Below, in pieces: positions 50,871-62,537 of a stretch of 64,000 nt of DNA (positions within the stretch are counted from its first letter, which is position 1; each line of letters opens with the position of its first letter). This stretch comes from Trichoplax adhaerens (lineage: Eukaryota; Placozoa; Uniplacotomia; Trichoplacea; Trichoplacidae). A program made the position numbers and the translations under genes. The notes under the pieces were generated by a model. That model did not search any database, was not told the origin of the DNA, and worked only from the letters and a program-made list of their open reading frames with translations. Location: the NCBI RefSeq assembly GCF_000150275.1, contig NW_002060964.1, positions 425,643-489,642 of the forward strand, in the 5' to 3' direction.

Positions 50871-51997
50871 TTCTCATGTTGACTGATCTGTCTCACTACA
50901 ACACTACTTTTAACTGGAATTATCGACATTAATTGCAAGCATGTCTTTGCTTTTCCTCTATATTGGGCTCTGATAGCTGCTGATAACTAACGTTATCGCA
51001 TAAAATTCCAAATGTTATCATGAAAATGAAAACTGGTATTTTCTCCTTGAAAATGACAATCGTTTGAAGTGACATTTAAGCTATTATTGGCTGAAGCTTT
51101 CTTCTCAATATTAAATCTACAAATCAATTTAGTCCAGAGATGATAGAAAACGCATATTCTTACCGCTAGGGCTTCGGATACAAGACTGTAGAATATATAA
51201 TATTACTTCTGTTGCATTTAATGAAAATCTTTATAGGATTGTACTTGTAACGGTTGATATTATGCTATTGATTTTCTTCATCCAATCGTACCAGAGGAAT
51301 GTTATTCTTGTATAATGATTTTATAAAGGTACTAACTTTATGAAGTAATTGAGGCACACATATATGTAACACATTAGAGATTTGCTTTAATTTGACAACT
51401 CAGAATTTTGAGTTGTTGGATTCCGAACTTAGACTTAAAAGGATCTACACGACATTGTATGACATTCGGATTGACTAATTAGATATGTAGAATGTCATAA
51501 ACAGTGGCCATTTCTTTGGTAGACAATCATTTTGTTGTAATTGTCGACATTACTCCTCGGGCAATTAGCAACAGCATCACTTACACGGGAATAATATAAG
51601 AATCATTTAAATAATATTATTTATTTACAGATCTCCTAATTAGGCGATTGTAAGCAATTCATTCATGTTGATAGTTGGCTAAACAAATAGAATATGCAAT
51701 TAAATCATGTACGGTAATGAATGTAATAATAATACTATTTAATGATGAAATTGAATAGAATATTGTTCTCGATCACGGTTTACAAAATGATTGTACAATT
51801 TAAGGCGATATCAAGGTAAACTTGCTTTGATTGATACAATATAGCGTAGAAATGCCTCTTTAGGCTTTTAATTTAGTAAGGATAATTATTTTCATCTTTC
51901 AGCTATTTTACATTGTTACTATACTCCATTAAGTTGGACTAAATTTACTTGGTCGAGTGTAATCTAATCATGAATTGAGCGGCTTAATCTTTCCATC
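50871..51997. other. ENT-E upstream region
   Basis: No gene recognised; should contain the ENT-E promoter. Confidence 0.35.
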
Positions 51998-54900
51998 ATG
52001 ACATCGAATTGCCTTAATACTAGACCGGTTGACAGGTAAATTAATTACTAGTGGGATAAAAACTGTACTTCGACTATCCATGTAATAGAATAGATATCAA
52101 AGCTCTTCTATTGGCTTTCGTCTAAGTCTCATTTTTACTGTATGTATTTTAATATAATGCGTAAATTTCCGATCATGATTGATTACGATAGAAAGGTAGT
52201 CGTACATGCTACCAGGGATCATATTGATGAGAACAGTGACGATTTAACTCATTTTTGCCCTAATCTATAATTCCTTGGCAATTATCAGCTTTACATTCAT
52301 TGCCTTATTTAATTTTATCAGCTTCAAAAAAGGTAGCGGTAGATGACTAAGGCTTTCTTATTTCCAATCTTATGCCGTAACTATCGCATCTCTAAGCAAG
52401 TTACAGACAAAGTATATGCTGCAGCTATATCGTAACAATCTGCTGCAAATAATTATGATATTATATTCGTATTAACTCTATACTAAGCGTAGAGTATTCA
52501 TCTTAGCTGAATTTTTGCATCCTAGTCTTGATTAAACTTAATTGTTAATTTGTGAATAACCGAAATAAACGGTTTAGTACTAAAAGGTAACTCGTTTTTA
52601 ATTATTTGTAATGTAAGCATAATCGCTTTAAAATTGGCTAAAGATTTGACTCTAGACGGATTAAAATTACTTAGAGTCCTATTATTTTAGTTATTACTCA
52701 TTTTGTCTAATATTAGTAAATTTCTCGTTCAAAAGAACGGATACATACTCTACACAAAGCAACAAGTTAAAAAAGAAAATTCATAATTAGATTCTCTTAC
52801 TATTTATGCTTGTAGGATTGCCTTACTGATATGTCTCTCAGAGAGCTTTACTCAATTGACACGCTTAATTGATTTCATTAGATCTTATTTCTAAGAAATG
52901 ATTTTATTTGTTTCTACATTTTCTTATTTAGTATGACAAGTGCTGTACTGTACTGTACATGTTCATTCTTTCGTAAGTCAATTAAATATATTTAACGAAT
53001 ATTAATAGAATTATTTTATGTTTAACATAAAATTAACAAAAGGATATCACAACAAAAACGGATAAACTATATTTAGATTATTAAAATTACAGCAGTTAGT
53101 TAATGTAGTATTACTTCTAAATACGGAATAATTTATTTTTAGTAAAAGTATTAGTTTTCACTAGACTGTAGCCTAATTCTAAGACTGCAACATAATTCTA
53201 AATATGTTTGATCTATATTTAACAATTTACTCTGTGGAAATATCTTGTACTCTAGCTAACTTATACCGTAGCGCTAGCTTAACATAGAAGTAACCTATTT
53301 TCATGATTTATTCGAGCCTATAAATAATTTCCTCGTTCTATGCTCCTAACGTTATAAAAGCTATCTTCTTTCGTCTATCGCGTTAGTTAGTTCTGGTAGT
53401 TACTCGGTAAGCTTGCACACTTTACCTATTCTACACTACTATAGTTATTCGACTAGTCACGTCGTTACTCGCACTATAATCTTACACGATTATTCTCTTA
53501 CACTAGCTTAATAAAGGTTACTCTTCCGTTAATTATTCTATTGTACATTATTACGACTAATGCCGAACTCTCAACCTTTCGAAACATCACAGTTAATTTA
53601 CTTTGTATTCCTTAATGCTGAAACCATGCCTATTACGCTCTTGAACTTCATCCATCTGATCATTTTGACATTGAATAACGTTTAAAGAGAGTTTGCTTTA
53701 TTCAATTTGTAGCACATTAGTTTTAAGATGGACGATGTTTGTACTCCAGGACGTCATTTATTGATTAAGAGTACTGCATATCTACGGTAAAATTGAGTAA
53801 TCTTTACTTTTCTTCTAGCGAATGTCAAGTTTCGTTCCGCTTGTTACTATAGTTGTCAACATGCTCTTCTACTGCATATTTGAAACAGCGAACACCATAT
53901 TACATTTACTTTATTTTTAAGCCGATTTCGTATACATAGTTACAGTATACTATATTGCGATAAGGGTTTGATGAAGTATAAGCAGCATAGTTATCAGCGG
54001 CAAAAGTTAAATTCACACGAAATATCATGCTTAGGTAACAGAGAGATTTTAAGGAACAAGTATCGTATGAGAAAGAGAGAGAAAAACAGTAGTTGCAGTA
54101 AATTAGTGCATAACTAAACAACTCAGTAGTATTAAACACTACAACGATTGTAGCAACTGGGCTATAATGATAAGTCAGCGATCTTTGCACCTTTAGAAGA
54201 GGACAGTTGCAGAGCGTATATCTGTACAGATAAATATATCGTATATTGTGATTGTTTAGGGTAGTACCTAAAAATTGCAGGCACTAACAAGTGCACTGTA
54301 AGTACTATAAATAACTAAACTGAATAGTATATATTTATATTGTGATACAAAAGATTGCCAATTATATCCTGTATGTATGCTATGCATCCGTGAACTAGTC
54401 TCACAGTAAGGTCCAATACAGTATAATTACCCACAATGAAGGCAGGCATAAATTGTTATTGCAAATTAATCTTTGAATGGCACAATTTCATATCTGGAAT
54501 GAACATGGAAAGTAATGATTATTTTACACTATATCCATTTGATTTACTGCCTCGATAGATAACATTTAAGTCATGTGATCTTTATTTAATATAAAATTTC
54601 GAATGATTATCGTTCAGGTTCTCGACATCGCATTTAAATTACTTTGATTTAGAGCTTGGATAGGGGTTAATTGACGTCGGCATCTTTGTTAATTGTTTAT
54701 TCTGTCCTCTATAATCCATTTAATTTGAATTTATTCGCAGGTATGATTAAATATACTTCACTTATATCATTCTTAGAATAGCTAGTAAATTAAATCACAT
54801 TTTCACATCTTAAATTGTTATTGAGTTTAATGTAGAAATTACTTTTTCGGATTTCAACTGTTAATTTGTCATCATGCCAGACTTGATTTACTCATTATGC

Positions 54901-57900
54901 CCCTGTTTTTATTTAAATTTGAACCTCCTTATATAATTTTACGTCATTTTCGATCAATTACAATCACTATCAGGCATTATCAAGTTCCTATCATCTCACG
55001 ATGAGCAATAAATCTAATATTAGACAAATTAAAAGTTTTCTTATCAAACACTTACTCTATAATTTGGACATAAAAATCTTCCGTCATTGTAGGTACTACA
55101 TAATTTTCACTATTTTCATCATCCTCGGAATTGCCAGCACCTTGCCTATACATATATTTTATACTGCGTCATCGGTAAGATATCTATTTAATATTATCAT
55201 TTTCTAATGTGGTAGTCTAGGTCATTGCTAAATCCATATACTGGTAACTGTTAATCATTTTTATCATCAAATAATTCGAACATGTGGCAGTACTACAAAG
55301 CCAAATTGAAAGGGACAGCATATCAGTATGTGATTGAGAATTATTTGATGCTGGCTTATAGTTTACCTACACTGTTTGTAGGTGTTGTCAATCTTATAGT
55401 ACTTCGATCGTAAGTTGATAATAAAAGGCAGCATTAATGGCCTAAATGTTAATCTGATTCGCATCAAATCTGGAAATACCTAAGCTTGACTACCTTATTT
55501 TTGGTCTAGAATTGACGTTAGGAAGCGGCTTACATTTTCGGTGATTGTGATAATAGCCTCTCTTATAGCCACTACCATATTGGCAAAATTAGATACAACA
55601 CAATGTACGTGTTTACTTTCTATTGAATATTTTTATAAACGAAATCATAATATATTTGTTATTTTGCTTTTGTAATCTCAAATTATTTCTTTTTAAAAAT
55701 GAGCCATAAAATGCTAGTCCGTCTAAAAAAACAACATGGATACGTAGTTATGCATGTTAAGGATTAAATTGATTGACAATACTGCATAAAGGATCAGTAC
55801 TATAAATTAGCTTAGAGCAATCAAGTTATCAATTACTTTTAAGTTGAAATATTGTGTATAATTTTGAGTAAGAAGCGGTAGTATCCATAATTTTTTATTT
55901 TATTACTATAATCCTATATTAATTCTATGACTTGAACAATTGTCTTTTCTCATCTCTTGAAGTCCTATAGAGCTAATTTTAAATTTTAATTTGTTGTAGG
56001 GCAAAGAACCTTTTTGATTTTATCCCTACTAATTGTCTTCCTGAACAGCGGTAAGTAAAGTGTCTTCGGATAGCCTTGCAATATTTGTAAAGTACGTTAC
56101 CGTCCTATTCTATCATTTTAATGCAGAAAGCTATAAAATCTAAAATATACTGTCAAGAAGACAGTATATAGAAACGGAAATAACTGGTATCGGCAACTTG
56201 TAAACAGATCGATAGTGATAGTTTTACAGCACGAAGTAGTTAAAATTTAATTCATTTCTATTGAAACGATTGCTTGAGATTAAATCACATCGTCTTTGTA
56301 AATTTTAGTGAAAGGTTATTACAAATTTAGGCTTGTAACAAACAATTAAGCTTAAAGGAAACCTCAATTAGGGTTAAATGCTTCTTTATTTCACGAGAAG
56401 AAGACAACAACGATTACTAGTAATCTATCAATCAGTTTTAAAGCCTCTTATTGCAATCCTATTTTTTTAGTTTTAACAATATTTATGAAAAATCAGGAAA
56501 TCGAATTGATCTTAATGCAAATTGTTTATAGTTATTTAACGGTAGCTTTTGTCAAGCTGAGGAGACTTGCTTAATTCTGTTTACCATTAATATCCAGTGT
56601 TTGGGAGTACCATGTATCAAGGAAGCTTATTTGGGCTAGCTGGTATATTTCCAAAAGAATATACACTAGCATTGATTACTGGCCAGGTAAGAAATTTTTG
56701 ATCACTATTTAATAATTTGATGGTGGGAATAATTCGTTCAATTGATTTTGTTTGAAGTATACGCGGACTAGGCTAGCATTTTACTTAGAATAATAGCGTT
56801 TATATTTTGATCAACTTTACTTATTCTTTAATGCGAATACTGTAACTTGTTTTATAAATCATTTTAATTCTTTTACAGGCTCTTGCTGGTGTTTTTACAG
56901 CAGTAGTCAATATCATATCATTAGTCGGTAAGATATACACCTTTCCTTTGTTGATCATGGTATAGTGTCTTTATTTAGATACGGATGTCAATGTGTTTCA
57001 ATTGAAGTAGCGATTTAAGTGGTATATTGTCTTTTCATCTTCAATTGCTGCCTTAAATAGCATGTACGCAACAATATATTGACATCATTAGCAGTTTAAC
57101 CAACGGCTAATTAAATAACATATTTAAGAGCTAACATTACAGGTCCATTTAAGAGATAGATCATGATTATAACGGAATTAAGATCTTTCTTATACTGAAG
57201 ACTTGTATTTATCGTATGCAATTATTGCTCGCTCAGTAAATAATCAATTGAATCGAAAAATAAGAAGCCTAATCTATACGTTACGTAGTTAAGATCGAAA
57301 AACTAATCAAGTTATAAGAACCAGATTTTTAAAACCATCTACTTAAAGATAGCAAATAGAATGATGATTTCAATGCAACTAGAGGAAAATCAGGAAACAA
57401 TTGTTTTCATCTTGTTAATTGCTTATATTATTCTAAATGACGAGCTAGATTAAACTAATATCTTAAACTGACTAAATCTATAATTTTCGCTAAAAAATTT
57501 GCTTAAAGCTGATCTTCGATTTATAACCATATTGTTTTAAAAATTATCTTAATCGGCTACTCTAATTGACACTCAAACACTATATCGATGAATTGAACTT
57601 CGAACAAGTTCAAATGATACGAGTTTTTGTAGCTTTAAAATTAATATTTCTTAACAATTTGTTACAGCCACCCATTCTGCAAGTCATAGTGGTGTGGCTT
57701 ACTTTACCTGTGGAATTATGTTACTATTGGTATCCTTAATAATTCAATTATTGCTGAAAAAGAATGTTAGTTTTTCGTTTACTATTCAAGAACCTATTTT
57801 CTTTTATTGGATAGAAATAAAATATATTGTTGCCTTTCTTATTATTGAATTTATTGCGTATCGTAAAATTAAATTAGCCAAGTTTTCTATTTAGGCTTTC

Positions 57901-60186
57901 GCAAGATATTATATGGAAAAAAATTTGGAATATGGTATAATATATAAAAAATTGACGTAACTAAACCACGATGCTTTCACTACAAATACTAATTATTTTA
58001 TCCTCCGCTTATAATAGATGCCAGTCGAGAGAAAACACTTTTAGATCACGAAGATGATAACAGTGGAACTGAGGAAGAATATGAACCTATTCCGAATGAA
58101 GATAGTCGATTTTATCGTATTATGCACATTCTGAAAAAGGTGATACGAATAAATGATCTGGTTATTCGAATGTTTAGGGTTCTACATAAATTGTAATATA
58201 ATCCAATTCTTGATATTTAAATAATGTCTATCAATTGATACCATTTTAAGACATGGCCAGTTTTCACGGCACATTTCCTATGTTTTACAATCACCTATGG
58301 TATTTTCCCATCTCTTCCATCGCGTGTTATTTCCGTCAATTACCAAAGTCATAGCCCATTAACAGGTATTTCACAGATGAACCATTGAACTAGCCATGAA
58401 ATATGAGAATGTATTTTACTTGCACTTTAGAATGATTTAATTTTTGCCTGTGTTAATTGATTGCATAGCACTGTCGTACAAAAATTATTAAATTACCATT
58501 TGCAAATAGTTAGTTATACCAATTATCTTAAGCATTGGATTTAACGATAGTTTACCTGTCATTTAGTGTTGATATTTATAAAGTTATAGTCTGTAAACAG
58601 GATTATAATCAGGCTACTAATATTTAAATGATTCATTTGAATCTGTATTATTCGTGCGACTGCGTTATATTTGCTTTCTGCGGTCTTTTTTTATTAAATA
58701 GAAGCTAATTTAAGATTATAGCTATCTAGTTAGATAATTTTAAGAAATAAATTGTAACAGATGCTTTGCTGTCTTATAAGTCGACGCCTCAATTAGGCGA
58801 ATTTTCCATAAATGAAAGGTTGCCAGTCTCAATATGCGGCTCCTAAGTTAAAAACTGTCAGAATGTTAATCTTAATGGAAACACCTCCATTCGTTGAATA
58901 TATTCAACTCTACATTTATTTCAGGTCCCTTATTTATACCAGTAGCGTGTTTCTTAATATATGCCGTCGCTGAAGTTGTTAGCGGAGTTGTTTCTAGATG
59001 GATATTATTGGTGAGTTAACCAATGTGCATATTGAATGTAAGCATGAAGAAACCTAAGAGTTAATGTAAAAGTACTACTACTCCTTTTACAACAATTGAT
59101 CAGATTGAAGTTTTACATTTTTTGAAAACTGTTACAGAACTGTTTCTTTCTCAATCTATAAATCCTATTTCCAGACAATTTATATAGCTTGTAATTTATT
59201 ACCATCGTTTAAAAAATAGATTTTATTGATTTAAAAGCATTTAAAACCTGGAAATTTATTTTTCTATGAATTCATGCTGATTATGATCTAACAGAATTTA
59301 TTCAACTTTTATTTGCTTCATAAATATTATTAAATTTAGCCTAGGCAAAATCAAGGGCTGTCCTTATTGTTCTTATCCATAAGCAGAATTGCTTTTATTC
59401 CACTTTTTCTGTATTGTAATGTTCAACCACGAAAGCATTTACCAGTGAAAATCTATAATGATGTGGCTTACATAATGCTAGTTCTGCTGTTTGCTTTTTC
59501 TCATGGATATATCAATACACTCTGTTCAATGTATACGCCAAAGTAAGTTCCATCTTGAAAAATTTGACACCGAATTGCTTATGAAACTATAACACTGTTA
59601 TTTAGCTGCCAATAGACCGTAGTAAAAAGCTTATTGATATACCAACCTATTATAGTTTGAATACTTAAAATTTAAGACAATTAATCATGATAAACCTATG
59701 AAAGATCTTCGTATTGATGCGATAAAGACACAATTTAAATATAAAATTTACACTATATGATACCTTCTATAGAATTAATGCTATTCTTATTGTAGATCAG
59801 AGATAGCTAGTGTGCTTATTATTAATTTAATCAAAATTCTATTATCTTGATTATTAAGAGAGTAAAGTAAAATTTTTAGATAGGAGTTAATTAGCAATTT
59901 TATAGCAAATACTAAGCTAGTTTTGGTATATGAATTTAGATATAGTGATGATATCGTAATAAATGGTAGATGAGACTACTATTCTTCGATATGTAATTGT
60001 AGATGATGAACGAAATCCCTTTCGCCATCGACTAACTTGATCAACTTCTACCGATATACTAATTTTTATTTTAGGCGTGTTCGAGCTCGATTTAGTGAAT
60101 CTGCAGGAGTATTGGCTTACTTTGCTCTCATGGCTGGAGTTACTGCTGGCACTGTGCTGTCATTTGGATTGATTGCGATCGTTTAG
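51998..60186 (+). CDS. Equilibrative nucleoside transporter paralogue ENT-E (SLC29 family, divergent)
   Basis: Predicted carrier, 432 aa in 14 exons: 51998-52035, 55093-55174, 55291-55409, 55510-55604, 56000-56050, 56598-56686, 56879-56927, 57668-57765, 57895-57934, 58018-58139, 58251-58365, 58925-59010, 59340-59542, 60075-60186. Exon 1 (MTSNCLNTRPVDR) is inferred from ATG, GACAG|GTAAAT donor, phase and its 38-nt length, equal to ENT-D's; it lies 3 kb upstream, so a start at 55001, reading into exon 2 without splicing, is the alternative. TM1 reads GIASTLPIHIFYTA (I-H for W-N). TM5 has YQGSLFGLAGIFPKEYT. The loop is acidic (HEDDNSGTEEEYEP). The TM8-type exon reads AVAEVVSGVVSRW: both D and R of D-x-x-G-R are gone. 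Exon 13 keeps RIAFIPLFLYCNVQPRKHL. The frame is fully open, so it is probably expressed but perhaps changed in function. Confidence 0.88.
52700..53620. other. Unusual C-rich/G-poor stretch in ENT-E intron 1
   Basis: From about 53210 to 53600 the plus strand is rich in CTA, TTC and TAC words and low in G, with ATTCTACACTACTATAG-like pyrimidine-rich runs; a TGTACTGTACTGTACA patch lies at 52944. No alignment to the three-copy repeat family was found. A decayed insertion could explain why this intron is 3 kb. Confidence 0.35.
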
Positions 60187-60697
60187 TTCGTCAACGCAAC
60201 CAAATTAATTTATACTTGCAAAACTTATCGTATGGATAATGAATGTCTGGTTTGGCTATGCTTAAGCCAAATAGCAGTATTTAGCAATGTTTAAAAAATG
60301 TAGATAATTGTAGTAGAGTGCTTTGCCTTAAATTTGAGTGCACTATTTTTTATAAGTATTGTTTGTCTGTGGGCTTAAAAAATTATATAAGCGAGCAGTT
60401 ATCTAACACGACCTCAGTGTCGAAATTAAAATTTATGTAGGAATAATAATCTAAAGAAAATTTTATCTCTGGCTCCTTATATCGCAATAAAGTCTTTTAC
60501 AAAATTTTCTTGAACAAAATAACGCAAAACCTTGCGGATCAGCTGTTCATTTTTAGCGACTTGTCTCTAAAGATATAAAAAAATTACATAACCGAAGAAT
60601 TTAGAGAATCTAGTTTGTTCTATCACATCGTATGTTTCCGGCTGGCTCATAAATATCCTGATTAAGAATATCATCGTTCGCGTAATGAAACTATTTC

Positions 60698-61150
60698 AGA
60701 TTTTCTAGCTAAGGTTTATAGTGAAAATGTTTGAGATTATAGTCTAGGTAAGTAGCAATATACGTAATCCAGTTGGCCTTATCATCACGTGCCTGTTAAT
60801 TTGTTAGCTATTCGCACATCGCAGGGTTAGCGTTAATACGGCTTAACATCACTTCTCTAAAATATCATAATATACCATGATATATTAACAAACATATGGC
60901 ATAAGGAATAATTTGTTGTACAAACGCTTGCTTGTAGTGTAGTCCTATAAACTGCACAAATTTTAATGTATTTGAATTTATTAACCCTAATTACGGAGAC
61001 TTAAATTACAGTAACTTACTATTTGGCATATTTTTCTTAATTATATGCTTGCAAATGACTGCGTCAGTTCAATGGCGCAACCGAAACTTGCTGGCCCTTA
61101 AATAGTGATATTTATAAAATTGGTAGAATTAATAATTTATTGTAAACTTT
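60698..61150. repeat. ENT-E 3' flank, partner of 50405-50870
   Basis: See the matching words listed for the partner segment. Here it lies about 510 bases after the ENT-E stop, whereas at 50 kb it follows the relic exon within about 30 bases. Confidence 0.45.
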
Positions 61151-61454
61151 TCATAAACGTAATCGATTCTAGTTCTAAATTTAATAAATTAGCGATGAGC
61201 ATAGCTCTTAGAAAATGGTAAGATGAATGCCGTAATTAAAGTGAACTGTTGATTAGGCCTAGGATTTAATTCCAATGGATCCGAGCATAACTTGCACACT
61301 ACTTTGCCAGATTTAAATTAGTATCCTAACCATCTTGTATTTGTTAATAATGAAGCGTTTTCGAAATTTTAGTAATTACATTTGACACTTAATCTCGAAA
61401 TACACATGGTCGAGTATGGAAGTCAAGCTGATACTCACGCATAAAATCATTTCC

Positions 61455-62537
61455 CTCTGAAGCCTTAATTTGTTAAAATTGCTATTTATGTCAATAAGCA
61501 GAATTACTTTTATTCCTCTCTTTATCTATTGCAATATCCAACTAAGGAAGCATTTGCCTATCAAAGTCTACAGCAATATCGCTTATATTATTTTAGTTCT
61601 ACTGCTAAGGTCTTTCTCATGGATACGTCAGTTCACGATGCGCAATGTATTTACCAAGGTTAGTGCTGTCATAAAAGAATCTGAAATTGTATCATTTAAA
61701 GCAATAGTATTACATTTTAGCTGTAATTACTTGTCAGTTAGCATTCACTGATATATAAACCTACTAAAGCTCAAAAAGATAATTTGGAATATATTATAGT
61801 GAGCATAAATCTATAAAATATCTAGATATTGACAAATGGCAGTTGTGGTACGAGAATAGAAGTAGATTTTACTTTCTATGATTTTTTATACAGAATTGGT
61901 ACTATCAATTAAGCTAATCATGGTCTGCTAGTATGGCGTGCTTATTATTTATATATTTATAATCGATTTAATCAACACTATTTTCTGTATACGTGTAAAC
62001 ATGATCTTAGCTTATAACAGAGTACGTCATTATCTGCTTTGGCATGAAATAGTAATCCTATAGAAGACATGTAGTTAATTATTGCTGTCTCGTATATGAA
62101 TGTTGATGCAATATTCATGTCATTACTGATAGTAGATAAATCTTAGACCGATAGTTTAAATAATTGAAATTTGAAAGTAACTGAAGTTTTATATCGATGG
62201 CCACAGGCTATCATCTGCTCTTAATTACTGCAATGATTATTAAAGGGCTCCTAGCGATAGTTTTTTAATCGAATACACTACAACGAATAGTGTCGCTGTT
62301 TTAGTTTTAATTGCAAATCAGTGCCACTTACTATTCGATATTTGATTTTTACTAATCATTCAAGATTAATTTGTAATCTAATTATGTGATTGATCTAGTT
62401 CTATTCACACTTTTATTTCATTTAGGCATGTTCAAACTCAATTTACTGAATCTGCAGGAGCACTGGCTTACTTTTCCCTCGTGACTGGAATTACTGTTGG
62501 TGCAGCTATTTCATTTGGAATAAGCAAGATCATTTAG
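61455..62537 (+). pseudogene. Duplicated, broken ENT exons 13 and 14
   Basis: The first part (about 61455-61658) matches ENT-E exon 13: SISRITFIPLFIYCN, then LRKHLPIKVYSNIAYI. One extra base at LLLRSFSW shifts the frame; the other frame continues GLSHGYV. Its upstream part contains TAA and the acceptor site is altered. The second (62426-62537) matches exon 14 and is intact: acceptor TTTAG, HVQTQFTESAGALAYF, then VTGITVGAAISFGISKII and TAG. The gap between them (about 770 bases) resembles the normal intron 13. This is a 3'-end duplication of ENT-E or a truncated sixth copy. Confidence 0.85.

Noticed and set aside
55001-55207. ENT-E start at 55001 without splicing
   Set aside because: Possible, but the paralogues have a separate first exon joined in phase 2, and a matching 38-nt exon exists at 51998; retained as the alternative.
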